NCBI GenBank assembly: GCA_017439305.1
Contig: JAFSJK010000018.1
Location: 21,777-85,776, forward strand
DNA: 64,000 bases
Reading direction: 5' to 3'
Source of the DNA: Bacteroidales bacterium
GTDB taxonomy: Bacteria > Bacteroidota > Bacteroidia > Bacteroidales > UBA932
Each line of letters opens with the position of its first letter. Within the stretch, counting starts at the first letter, position 1. Below the pieces are notes generated by a model. That model had not been told where the DNA came from. It saw only the letters and a program-made list of their open reading frames with translations, and made no database searches. Shown here one piece after another: positions 29,150-37,600 of this stretch. The position numbers were made by a program, and so were the translations under genes.

Positions 29150-30312
29150 TGGATTCAAACGAAAATGTAAGATATGACTGCTTCCGCGGGTGCGTGATCA
29201 GCGGAAATGAGGAGACGGGGATGGAGGAGATCCGCTACCGCCAGGGTTGCTGCAAGTTGGAGGTGTACGACTACCTCAAGGGCATCGGCCAGGAGCAGTT
29301 CGGCAACCTCTTCGAGGTCCGTTTCAAGAATACCCGCAAAGGCATCTATGTCAATGCCTCCGGCCAGAGCATCAAGACCGGCGACCTGGTTGTCGTTGAG
29401 GCGCAGACGGGCCACGATCTGGGCATCGTGACCCTGGAAGGGCCGATCGTCGCGCGCCAGATGAAGTGCAAGGGCATCGACCCGGAAAAGACGGTCTTCA
29501 AGAAGATTTACCGGAAGGCGAAGCCTTTCGACATCGAACGCTGGCAGGACGCCATCGCCCGCGAGCAGGAAACGATGATCCGCTCCCGCGTGCTGGCCGC
29601 CAACCTGGGCCTGGAGATGAAGATCGGCGACGTGGAATTCCAGGGGGACGGTACGAAGGCCATTTTCTATTATATCGCCGATGGCCGCGTGGATTTCCGG
29701 CAACTGATCAAGGATTTCGCCGAGGAGTTCCATATTCGCGTGGAAATGAAGCAGATCGGCGCCCGTCAGGAAGCGGGCCTCATCGGCGGCCTGGGTATCT
29801 GTGGGCGTGAACTGTGCTGCGCCAATTACATCACGGAGTTCAAGTCCATCACGACCTCCGCGGCCCGGGTGCAGGACCTTTCCCTGAACCCGCAGAAATT
29901 GGCCGGCCAGTGCGGCAAGCTCAAGTGCTGCCTGAACTATGAGGTCTCGGCCTACATGGATGCCCACACCCGGATTCCGAAAGTGACGGAACCGCTTGAG
30001 TTCGAGGACGGTCTGGCTTACCTTGTGAAGACGGACATCCTCCGTGAGACGATGTATTTCTCCTATGAGAAAGGCTCCCTGGCAAAAATGTACCCGCTTC
30101 CGGCCTCCGAAGTGCGCGAAATCATCATGATGAACCGCAACGGCCAGAAACCGGAAACGCTTCTTCCCGATGTGGAGCCGGCCGCCCCGGAATTCGTCTC
30201 CGCCGTCGGTGACGACAGCATCTCCCGCTTCGACGAGGCGCGCAAGAAAAAGCACCGGAACAAGTCTGGGAACCGGAATCGAAAGAATAACAAACCTAGG
30301 AAAGATGCGTAG
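29146..30312 (+). CDS. ricT: PSP1/RicT-family regulatory protein
   Basis: A 388-residue homologue of YaaT/RicT, which in Bacillus works with partners in RNase Y-dependent mRNA processing. The PSP1 domain spans about residues 40-280 and includes IGARQEAGLIGGLGICGREL. Two cysteine clusters, CGRELCC and QCGKLKCCLNYE, match the proposed iron-sulfur ligands. The C-terminus is a basic, disordered K/R/N-rich tail (KSGNRNRKNNK). The stop codon at 30310-30312 lies inside the left arm of palindromic element copy 1. Confidence 0.88.
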   Translation: MMDSNENVRYDCFRGCVISGNEETGMEEIRYRQGCCKLEVYDYLKGIGQEQFGNLFEVRFKNTRKGIYVNASGQSIKTGDLVVVEAQTGHDLGIVTLEGPIVARQMKCKGIDPEKTVFKKIYRKAKPFDIERWQDAIAREQETMIRSRVLAANLGLEMKIGDVEFQGDGTKAIFYYIADGRVDFRQLIKDFAEEFHIRVEMKQIGARQEAGLIGGLGICGRELCCANYITEFKSITTSAARVQDLSLNPQKLAGQCGKLKCCLNYEVSAYMDAHTRIPKVTEPLEFEDGLAYLVKTDILRETMYFSYEKGSLAKMYPLPASEVREIIMMNRNGQKPETLLPDVEPAAPEFVSAVGDDSISRFDEARKKKHRNKSGNRNRKNNKPRKDA

Positions 30313-30835
30313 ATCGGGTATGACTTCCACAAACCGTCGCTCCGCGACCCCTCCCATCAAAGATGGGCCCCTCCCTCTTATGCGCCCGAGGGTGGGCACA
30401 GGTTTGTGGAAGTCATACCCGATCTACATCGTGCTATTGATAATCTTAGTGTCGGGTTGCAAGGAACCGATGTCGGTGGAGAGGTTTGTGAAAGGGGAGG
30501 GACCGTATACGTTCTTCGTCGATCTGAGTGACAGTACGGCTACCTATGATTTTGAATTCTATACACGGGTGGATGCGCCGCTGGATTCCCTGCGGAAGTT
30601 GTCGGCCCTGCCGCTCCAGGTGACTTGGACCTCTCCTTCTTTCCATGTTTTCCGGGAGGAAGTGTATATGCCCCTGGAGGGCAGGACTACCTTCTTCTCC
30701 CGGGAAGTCCGGGCTCCCTACCGGGCGGATATCCAGCCGGTGGAACCGGGACCCTGGACGCTGATGGTCCGGGCGGAAGATCTTCCGGAAGGATTCTGCG
30801 GACTGGGGTTGGTCGTCAAACGGAATCGACAGTAA
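30305..30835 (+). CDS. GldH-like lipoprotein with palindromic insertion at its 5' end
   Basis: A 176-residue predicted lipoprotein. The hydrophobic segment YIVLLIILVSGC ends in a lipobox (cysteine near residue 55), unusually far from the first ATG, because palindromic element copy 1 (30309-30427) occupies codons 2-41. Two readings of the start are possible: ATG 30305 overlapping the ricT stop, or ATG 30380 inside the element, which gives a compact signal peptide MRPRVGTGLWKSYPIYIV. The mature part (DFEFYTRVD, LPLQVTWTSPSF) fits gliding-motility lipoprotein GldH, commonly found after ricT, but similarity is weak and I assign no symbol. Confidence 0.6.
   Translation: MRRSGMTSTNRRSATPPIKDGPLPLMRPRVGTGLWKSYPIYIVLLIILVSGCKEPMSVERFVKGEGPYTFFVDLSDSTATYDFEFYTRVDAPLDSLRKLSALPLQVTWTSPSFHVFREEVYMPLEGRTTFFSREVRAPYRADIQPVEPGPWTLMVRAEDLPEGFCGLGLVVKRNRQ
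30309..30427 (+). repeat. palindromic in-frame insertion element, copy 1
   Basis: A 119-bp element: perfect 27-bp inverted arms (30309-30335 and 30401-30427) around a core. The shared core with the innermost arm bases is 30331-30405 (75 nt) and contains three small hairpins: GTCGC/GCGAC at 30336-30348, CCCATC/GATGGG at 30353-30367, and GCCC/GGGC at 30384-30397. The core is translated in the gldH-like frame as NRRSATPPIKDGPLPLM and onward. It matches copy 2 at 73 of 75 core positions. There is no T-run after the arms, so it is not a simple terminator. Confidence 0.92.
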
Positions 30836-31776
30836 TGGGACACGGTAAACTCAGGAAATTTGCGGAGAACGAGACTTTCCGCTGCCTGCTGCAACCGGAT
30901 GCGGCCTCGGTCCTGGCCAAGCCGGAAGGTTCGAAGGAATTGATTCTCAGGGACCATGCCATCAAGGGCCGGTGGAATGCCGAGATGTTCGCGAAGCCCC
31001 AGCCCATCGTCGTGGAACTGGGCTGCGGCAAAGGGGATTACACCATCGCCCTGGCCCGCCGGCATCCGGAAATGAATTTCATCGGCGTGGACATCAAGGG
31101 TGCCCGGCTGTGGAAAGGGGCCAAGGAAGCGACGGAGGACGCGCTCGGGAACGTGGCCTTCCTCCGTACGCGCATCGAGTTCATCGACGCCTTTTTCGGG
31201 CCCTCCGAGGTTTCCGAAATCTGGCTCACCTTCTCCGACCCCCAGCTCCGCGGCAGCGAGAACGCCCGCCTCACCTCTCCGCTCTTCCTGCAGCGCTACA
31301 GCCGTTTCCTGGCCCCCGGCGGCATCGTCCATCTGAAGACGGATTCCCGTTTCCTGTACGAATACACCCAGTCTGTCATCCGCGCCAATGATTTGCAGGT
31401 CCTGGCATCGGGAACGGATATATACAGCGAGGGAGTTCGGACAGGGGTGACTCTTGAAAACCGTCGCTCCGCGACCCCTCCCATCAAAGATGGGCCCCTC
31501 CCTCTTATGCGGCCGAGGGTGGCCACAGGTTTTCAAGAGTCACCCCTGTCCGATAATGTCGAATGGGATATCGAGTCAGTGTTCGAGGTGCAGACTTTCT
31601 ATGAGAGTATGTTCCTGAAGATGGGGCTGCCCATTACCTATCTGGCGTTCCGGCTGGACCGGGCAGACCTTCCGGCGGGGGCGCCGTTCGCGTATCCGAC
31701 GGATTTTGATGCGACTTACTGGCGCGAGGCGGAGGGACCGCGCCGGTCGTTCTCCCATCAGCCGACGAAAGGATAG
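30835..31776 (+). CDS. trmB: tRNA (guanine-N7)-methyltransferase with internal insertion
   Basis: Makes m7G46 in tRNA using S-adenosylmethionine. It has 313 residues, longer than usual for the family. The SAM motif VVELGCGKGDYTIALARRHP lies near residue 60; FIGVDIKGARLWKGAKEA follows, and the signature TFSDPQLRGSENARLTS near residue 137 corresponds to the DPWPKKRH region. The C-terminal VQTFYESMFL matches the conserved end of TrmB. Between DIYSEGV and DNVEWDIES lies a 32-codon palindromic insertion (copy 2). It falls in a variable segment, so activity may be kept. Start overlaps the gldH-like stop by one base. Confidence 0.9.
   Translation: MGHGKLRKFAENETFRCLLQPDAASVLAKPEGSKELILRDHAIKGRWNAEMFAKPQPIVVELGCGKGDYTIALARRHPEMNFIGVDIKGARLWKGAKEATEDALGNVAFLRTRIEFIDAFFGPSEVSEIWLTFSDPQLRGSENARLTSPLFLQRYSRFLAPGGIVHLKTDSRFLYEYTQSVIRANDLQVLASGTDIYSEGVRTGVTLENRRSATPPIKDGPLPLMRPRVATGFQESPLSDNVEWDIESVFEVQTFYESMFLKMGLPITYLAFRLDRADLPAGAPFAYPTDFDATYWREAEGPRRSFSHQPTKG
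31437..31553 (+). repeat. palindromic in-frame insertion element, copy 2
   Basis: A 117-bp element inside trmB: perfect 26-bp inverted arms (31437-31462 and 31528-31553) around the same core as copy 1 (31458-31532 by the 75-nt definition). Arm sequences outside the inner AAACC/GGTTT differ completely from copy 1. The only core differences from copy 1 are at 31512 (G for C) and 31523 (C for G), which form a base pair in the third hairpin. It is translated in the same frame as copy 1 (NRRSATPPIKDGPLPLM). Confidence 0.92.
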
Positions 31777-32589
31777 TCAGGGTTTTACCCAGTGGATGCG
31801 GACCCCGTCGCGCTCCATGCCGCGGAACCAGGTCATCTGCCGTTTGGCAAACTGATGGATGGCGTTGGCAAGGAGGATGTGCATCTCCTCGTAGGACAGT
31901 TGGCCCAGCAAATACTGTGTAACGAACTTATATTCAAGTCCATACCATAGCAGGTCCTCAGCAGGGACGCCGCTGTCCAGAAGGCCCTGGACTTCTTCGA
32001 CGAGGCCCTCTTCCAGCCTTTCGTCCAGACGGCGGTCAATCCGGGCGACGCGTTCTTCGCGGGAAACCAGGGTGCCGATGTAGAAGGTCTTCTGCGGAAG
32101 CTGCCCAGCAGGGACACCATTCTCCTTGTCGAACTTGTAGGCGCGGGTGGCGGCTTCGATATACAGGCCGGAGCCGCCGCACAGGATGGGGATGCGGCCC
32201 CGGGAGCGGACGTCGGCCCAAGCCTCGGCGAAAGCCGACTGGAACTCGTAGATGTTGTATTTGCTGCCGGCCGGCACGATGTCGATCAAATGATAGGGCA
32301 CCTCGCCATACTCCCCGAGGTCCTTTCCCGTCCCGATATCCATGCCGCGGTACACCTGCCGGGAATCGGCCGACAGGATTTCGGCATTGCCCAAGGCGCG
32401 GGCCAGCTGCACCGCATACCGCGTCTTGCCGGAGGCGGTGGGCCCGAGGACGCAGATGAGGTCGATGTCCCCGTCGGCACAGGCTTTCGCCAGGGCGGCG
32501 GTGTCGATGGTTTCGGCCTCGGGCATCGCAGCCATCGGCGGGATGCCGGGCCGGTCGGGCAGGAGATTGGTTTTGTTCGGGAGACCCAT
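31777..32589 (-). CDS. miaA: tRNA dimethylallyltransferase, short form
   Basis: Transfers dimethylallyl to A37 of UNN-reading tRNAs. The P-loop GPTASGKT is at residue 48, later than usual, so translation may start at ATG 32535 or 32526. [30 protein letters not shown] and the C-terminal [20 protein letters not shown] and [17 protein letters not shown] match the Bacteroidetes family. At most 270 residues, it appears to lack about 60 residues between [11 protein letters not shown] and KTFYIGTLV, where relatives carry the RAIRAIEI-type region. It is convergent with trmB (stops adjacent). Confidence 0.85.
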   Translation of the reverse strand: MGLPNKTNLLPDRPGIPPMAAMPEAETIDTAALAKACADGDIDLICVLGPTASGKTRYAVQLARALGNAEILSADSRQVYRGMDIGTGKDLGEYGEVPYHLIDIVPAGSKYNIYEFQSAFAEAWADVRSRGRIPILCGGSGLYIEAATRAYKFDKENGVPAGQLPQKTFYIGTLVSREERVARIDRRLDERLEEGLVEEVQGLLDSGVPAEDLLWYGLEYKFVTQYLLGQLSYEEMHILLANAIHQFAKRQMTWFRGMERDGVRIHWVKP

Positions 32590-32593
32590 AGTA

Positions 32594-32601
32594 CAAAATT
32601 A
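32594..32601 (-). promoter_or_regulatory. -7 element for miaA
   Basis: TAATTTTG on the minus strand, ending 4 bp before the most upstream miaA ATG (32589). Either the transcript is leaderless or the true start is ATG 32535 or 32526. Confidence 0.55.
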
Positions 32602-32613
32602 GAGAAATTTCCG

Positions 32614-32621
32614 TACCTTTG
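32614..32621 (+). promoter_or_regulatory. -7 element for smpB
   Basis: TACCTTTG, ending 7 bp before the smpB ATG at 32629, which implies a leaderless or nearly leaderless transcript. Confidence 0.6.
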
Positions 32622-32628
32622 CAACCCT

Positions 32629-33084
32629 ATGCCGAAAGCGAAGAGTACCATCCAGATCAAGAACCGCCGGGCCTCGTTCGATTACGAGTTCCTGGAGACC
32701 TATACCGCCGGCATCCAGCTGGTGGGTACGGAGATCAAGTCCATCCGGGCGGGCAAGGCCTCGCTCCAGGACGCGTATTGCTTCTTCGCCGGCAACCAGC
32801 TCTTTGTCCGCGGGATGAACATCGCCCAGTATCACTGGGGCTCCTGGGGGCAGCACGAGCCTGTCCGGGACCGTCGGCTTCTTCTGAACCGGAAGGAACT
32901 CAACCACCTTTTCATGGAGGACAAGAAGGCCGGTCTCACCATCGTCGCCGTCAAGCTCTTCATCGCCGACAACGGCTACGCCAAACTCCTCATCGCCCTT
33001 GCCCGGGGCAAAAAGGAGTACGACAAGCGAAACACCATCAAGGAACGCGACGTCCGCCGCGAAATGGATAGGGGCGACTATTGA
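32629..33084 (+). CDS. smpB: SsrA-binding protein
   Basis: Binds tmRNA and delivers it to stalled ribosomes for trans-translation. The 151 residues show the conserved order: [39 protein letters not shown], then [15 protein letters not shown] and the basic C-terminal tail [11 protein letters not shown]. The start follows directly from the very close promoter element. The gene is divergent from miaA. Confidence 0.97.
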   Translation: MPKAKSTIQIKNRRASFDYEFLETYTAGIQLVGTEIKSIRAGKASLQDAYCFFAGNQLFVRGMNIAQYHWGSWGQHEPVRDRRLLLNRKELNHLFMEDKKAGLTIVAVKLFIADNGYAKLLIALARGKKEYDKRNTIKERDVRREMDRGDY

Positions 33085-33124
33085 AAAAAGTCAAATATTT
33101 TCTTGCGGATTCAAAAAATAGTCG

Positions 33125-33132
33125 TACCTTTG
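33125..33132 (+). promoter_or_regulatory. -7 element for the metK leader
   Basis: TACCTTTG with TTG at 33103-33105 about 20 bp upstream. It gives a leader of roughly 125 nt carrying the riboswitch and terminator. Confidence 0.7.
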
Positions 33133-33149
33133 CCGTCCCAAAAATAGAA

Positions 33150-33201
33150 GTGGAGAGATTTGGATTGCTTGCAACCACGTTAAAAAATGCTAAATTACAT
33201 T
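33150..33201 (+). ncRNA. SAM-II-type riboswitch aptamer
   Basis: The metK leader contains a GATTTGG segment, a stem GGATTGC-TT-GCAACC, then CACGTTAAAAAATGCTAAAT, which resembles the compact H-type pseudoknot core of SAM-II riboswitches, known from alphaproteobacteria and Bacteroidetes. It is followed by an intrinsic terminator just before the metK ATG, a fitting expression platform. The class assignment is from memory of the consensus and not a covariance search. Confidence 0.7.
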
Positions 33202-33222
33202 TCATATCAGTGTTTTGTGTTT

Positions 33223-33260
33223 TTAGCCTCCGCATTCTAGCTCGGGGCTAATTTTTTTTT
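33223..33260 (+). terminator. intrinsic terminator in the metK leader
   Basis: Stem TTAGCC..CCG with CGGGGCTAA (33223-33251, one bulged base) followed by nine T residues (33252-33260), ending 3 bp before the metK start codon. The placement fits ligand-controlled premature termination. Confidence 0.85.
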
Positions 33261-33263
33261 GAC

Positions 33264-34565
33264 ATGAACTACTTATTCACTTCCGAATCGGTTTCCGAAG
33301 GCCATCCCGACAAAGTGGCCGACCAGATCAGCGACGCCATCCTGGACGAGTTCCTGCGCCAGGATCCCGAGTCCAAGGTTGCCTGCGAGAGCTTCTGCTC
33401 CACGGGCATGGTCGTGGTGATGGGCGAAGTCAAGTCCGAGGCCTATGTGGACATCCAGTCGACGGTCCGGAATACGATCAACCGCATCGGCTACAACAAG
33501 GCCGAATACATGTTCGACGGCAATTCCTGCGGCGTGATGTCCGCCTTGCATGAGCAGAGTGCCGACATCAACCGCGGCGTGGAACGTGCCGATGCCGATG
33601 ACCAAGGTGCCGGCGACCAGGGAATGATGTTCGGCTACGCCTGTCGCGACACGGAGGACTATATGCCGTTGCCGCTGTACCTGAGCCACTTCCTGCTCAA
33701 GATACTCGCCGACATCCGTCATCAGGAGCCGGAGCTGATGCCCTATCTCCGTCCGGATGCGAAATCCCAGTTCACCATCGAGTACGATGGGGACACCCAC
33801 CAGCCGGTGAAGGTCCATACCATCGTCGTCTCCACCCAACACGATGAATTCGTCCCGGCCAGCCTGGGCAGGATGTCCTATTCCGAGGCCGTCGAGCAGT
33901 TCGGCCAGGCCAAGGTCGATGCCGAAATGCAGGCGAAGATCCGCAGCGATGTGGAGACCATCCTCATCCCGCGCCTCCAGGCCGCCCTTCCGGAAGAGAC
34001 GGCCCGTCTCATCCACGGTTTCATCCTGCACGTGAATCCTACGGGGAAGTTCGTCGTCGGCGGCCCCCACGGGGACACCGGCCTTACCGGCCGCAAGATC
34101 ATTGTCGATACCTACGGCGGCAAGGGCGCCCACGGCGGCGGCGCTTTTTCCGGCAAGGATCCGTCCAAGGTGGACCGCAGCGCGGCCTATGCCGCCCGCT
34201 ACATCGCGAAGAACCTCGTCGCGGCCGGCGTGGCGGACGAGTGTCTGGTCCAGCTTGCCTACGCGATCGGCGTGGCCAGGCCGGTGAGCGTGTTCGTGGA
34301 TACTTACGGGACCGCGAAGAACGGTCTGCAGGATGGTGAAATAGCGAAAAAGGTGAGTGAACTCTTTGACCTGCGCCCGGCGAAGATCATCAGGAAGTTC
34401 GGACTCAAGAATCCGATCTACGCCCCTACCGCCGCCTACGGCCACATGGGCCGTACCCCGTACACGAAAGCGGTGACCGTCCAGGGCAAGCCCAAGATCG
34501 TTCAGTTCTTCGGTTGGGAGCTCCTGGACAGCGTTCCGGCTGTGAAAAAGGCTTTCGGACTCTAA
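33264..34565 (+). CDS. metK: S-adenosylmethionine synthetase
   Basis: Makes SAM from methionine and ATP, supplying the methyltransferases in this window (menG, trmB and others). The 433-residue protein shows [20 protein letters not shown] at the N-terminus, [12 protein letters not shown] near residue 113 and [20 protein letters not shown] near residue 270, all canonical ATP/methionine-site motifs. The gene is preceded by a SAM-II-like riboswitch and terminator, so feedback by its product is likely. Confidence 0.98.
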   Translation: MNYLFTSESVSEGHPDKVADQISDAILDEFLRQDPESKVACESFCSTGMVVVMGEVKSEAYVDIQSTVRNTINRIGYNKAEYMFDGNSCGVMSALHEQSADINRGVERADADDQGAGDQGMMFGYACRDTEDYMPLPLYLSHFLLKILADIRHQEPELMPYLRPDAKSQFTIEYDGDTHQPVKVHTIVVSTQHDEFVPASLGRMSYSEAVEQFGQAKVDAEMQAKIRSDVETILIPRLQAALPEETARLIHGFILHVNPTGKFVVGGPHGDTGLTGRKIIVDTYGGKGAHGGGAFSGKDPSKVDRSAAYAARYIAKNLVAAGVADECLVQLAYAIGVARPVSVFVDTYGTAKNGLQDGEIAKKVSELFDLRPAKIIRKFGLKNPIYAPTAAYGHMGRTPYTKAVTVQGKPKIVQFFGWELLDSVPAVKKAFGL

Positions 34566-34622
34566 TTCATAAAAATATTTAAAAAATATTCGATAGTGTT
34601 TCTCTTTCTCCGAAAAATAGAC

Positions 34623-34630
34623 TACCTTTG
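34623..34630 (+). promoter_or_regulatory. -7 element for the first TonB-dependent receptor
   Basis: TACCTTTG in the 122-bp AT-rich gap after metK. A TTG start at 34628 would lie inside it, so the receptor starts at 34688. Confidence 0.65.
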
Positions 34631-34687
34631 CGCCCGGTTAGTGAAAGTAGATTGAGAACAACTATTCATTCTATATCAAATCAACTT

Positions 34688-37600
34688 ATGAAGAACGCTT
34701 TCAAAAGCCTTCTGCTCGCTTTCTGCATGATGATAGCGGGCACTGCCGCCTTTGCCCAGGTGACGACCGCCTCCCTCGGCGGCCGCATCGTGGACAACAA
34801 GGGCGAAACCATCATCGGCGCCGCCGTCATTGCGACCCACGTCCCTTCCGGAACGACCTATGGCGCCGTCACCAACATGGACGGGCGCTACATCATCAAC
34901 GGTATGCGTGCGGGTGGTCCCTATACCATTGAGATTTCCAATCTCGGTTACCAGAGCGTCCGGTTCACGGATGTCACCCTGCAGCTCGGTGAAGCTTTCA
35001 CGCTGGATGCCTGGCTCGAAGAGCAGACAGAGTCCCTTTCCGAATCCGTCGTCGTTGCCGACGCGTCCCGCTTCCGCCGGGAGCGTAACGGTGCCGCCAC
35101 GAACATCGGCCGCCTGACCCTGGAAAACATCCCGACCGTGTCCCGCAGCATGAATGACGTGATGGCTCTCACGCCGCAGGCTTCCACCACCACGAGCGGT
35201 TTCGCCGTGGGCGGCGGTACCTATCGCGGCTCCTCCGTCACCGTGGACGGTGCGGCTTTCAACAACGCCTTCGGTATCGGTTCCAACCTGCCGGCCGGCG
35301 GCAGCCCGATCTCCCTGGATGCCATCGAGCAGATGTCCATCAACATCACTCCGTTCGACGTGCGTCAGAGCGGCTTCCAGGGCGGTGCCATCAACGCCGT
35401 TACGAAGTCCGGTACCAATGAGTTCCATGCCAGCGTGTATGACTACTATTCCAACGAGCAGTTCCGTGGTACGGAGGTGGGCGACGAGACGGTGAGCCGT
35501 TCCAAGTCCCTGAACCATACCATCGGCGCCACCGTCGGCGGTCCCATCATCAAGAACAAGCTCTTCTTCTTTGTCAACGGCGAGTATTCCTTCGATACCG
35601 TTCCCGGTTCCAGCAGCGTGGCCCGTATCAGCGGGACCGAAAAGTGGGGGAGCGATGTTCCCGCCAACTTCCCGACCGTTGCCCAGATGGACATGATGAA
35701 GAAGTTCCTTTCCGACAAGTTCGGATATGATCCGGGCCGCTACCAGGGCTATTCCCTGGAGACCCCGGACTGGAAGGTCCTGGCCCGTCTGGACTGGAAC
35801 ATCAACGACAGCAACCGTCTGAATGTCCGGTTCAGCCACACGCACAACTACTACTCTTCCTCTCCTTCTTCCTCCATGTCTCCCGTTGGCGGAACCAACA
35901 GCAAGTTCACGAGCCCTTCCGGCGATGCGATTTCCTTCAACCGCTATTCCGCCGGCCGTCAGGCTGCTTCCGCTCTCTATTATGAGGCTGCCCGTTATTA
36001 TCAGGAGCAGAATTTCACCTCCGTCGCTGCCGAACTCAACTCCCGCATCGGAAATGGCAACAACATGCTTCGCGTTGCCTATTCCCATCAGTTCGAGCCC
36101 CGTTCCTACGTGGGCGATTTCTTCCCGACCGTGGACATCCTTGCCAAGGACAATGCCGCCGGTACCGACACGCATGCCATCATGACTACCATCGGCATCG
36201 ACCCGTTCACTTACGGTAACCTCCGCGACGTCCGGACTGTCACCGCTACCGACGAGTTCTCCTTCAATGCGGGTATCCACAACTTCATCACCGGTGCCCA
36301 GTTCGAGTGGAACCGTGCCGTCAACGGCTTCATGCAGGGCGGTGCCGGCTGGTTCATCTATGACAGTTGGGATGCTTTCAAGAAGGATGTGGAAACCGGA
36401 GAGTCCCAGGCTTCCGCCTTCATGATCACCCACGCCAACCTGGATGATCCCACGGCCCAGGCTTTCCCGGCCTTCGACTACACCCAGGTTTCCGTGTATG
36501 CCCAGGACGAGATGAACTTCTCCCCGTATTTCAAGCTGACTGCCGGCCTCCGTCTGGAAATGCCCATCATTTCCATCCCGACCGACAATGAGAACAAGGA
36601 ATTCACTTCCCTGGGAGTCAACAACCCGAACTCTTCTTTCGCCGGTCTCAAGACCTCCGACGTGCCGGCCGCCCGGGTGAGCGTTTCCCCGCGCCTCGGC
36701 TTCAACTGGGATGTCCTTCACGACCGTACGTTCACGGTCCGTGGCGGTACCGGAATCTTTACCGGCCGTATCCCGAACGTGTGGCTGGTTTCCGCCATCG
36801 GTAACTCCAACGTCCTTCAGTATCAGCACATTGTGAAGAAAGCCGGCGAAGGTATCCCGGCATTCTCAAAAGACCGCGCCGAAATCATCAACCGGATTTG
36901 GAACGGTGGTTTCAAGAAGGCCGACCTGGCTGCTCCGACCGCGACGACCATCCTGGCGAAAGACCTGAAGATGCCTTCCAGCTGGAAGAGCTCCCTTGGC
37001 CTGGATTACGTGCTGCCCGGTGGCTTCAAGGCTACGCTCGAGGGTATCTACAGCACGAATTTCAACGAAGTCTACGCTTCTCCGCTCGGTTATAAGCAGG
37101 AAGGAACCATTCAGCTTCCCGGTGAGCCTGCCGCCCGTAACGTCTGGGTTCTCGAGGGTGTGAAGAACAGTGGCGGACGCGACGTAAACGGCTACTATGC
37201 CCACAATATCTCCAACCTGCGCGGAAACTACTGGTCTTTGACGGCCCAGCTTTCCAAGTCCTTCTCCTGGGGCCTCGACCTGATGGCCGCCTATACCCGC
37301 AGCGATGCCAAGTCCGTTTCCGACGGTAACGGCGACCAGATTTCCGAGTTCGCGAACACTTATTGCCTGAACGGCTCCAACGAGCCTGTCCTCGGCCGGG
37401 CTTACTATGTGGCTCCGCACCGTGCCATCGCCAACGCGTCCTGGACCATCCAGGAGGGCAACCATGGCGCCTCCAAGGTCAGCGCTTTCTATGAGGGCTA
37501 CAACATCGGCTTCATCAGCAGCTATTCCTATTCCCGTGTCTCCTATCTGATGAGCAATGTCAGCGGCGGCACCGGAGCTTCCCAGCTGGTCTACATCCCG

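Noticed and set aside
30331-30405. Core of the palindromic element as a tRNA-like gene, because three hairpins branch from a stem
   Set aside because: Stem lengths and loops do not match D, anticodon and T arms, and there is no T-loop consensus or CCA-type end.
30309-30427. Palindrome copy 1 as an ordinary intrinsic terminator between ricT and the gldH-like gene
   Set aside because: There is no T-run after the stem, the frame is open through it, and a second copy of the core lies in the middle of trmB, which a terminator would not.
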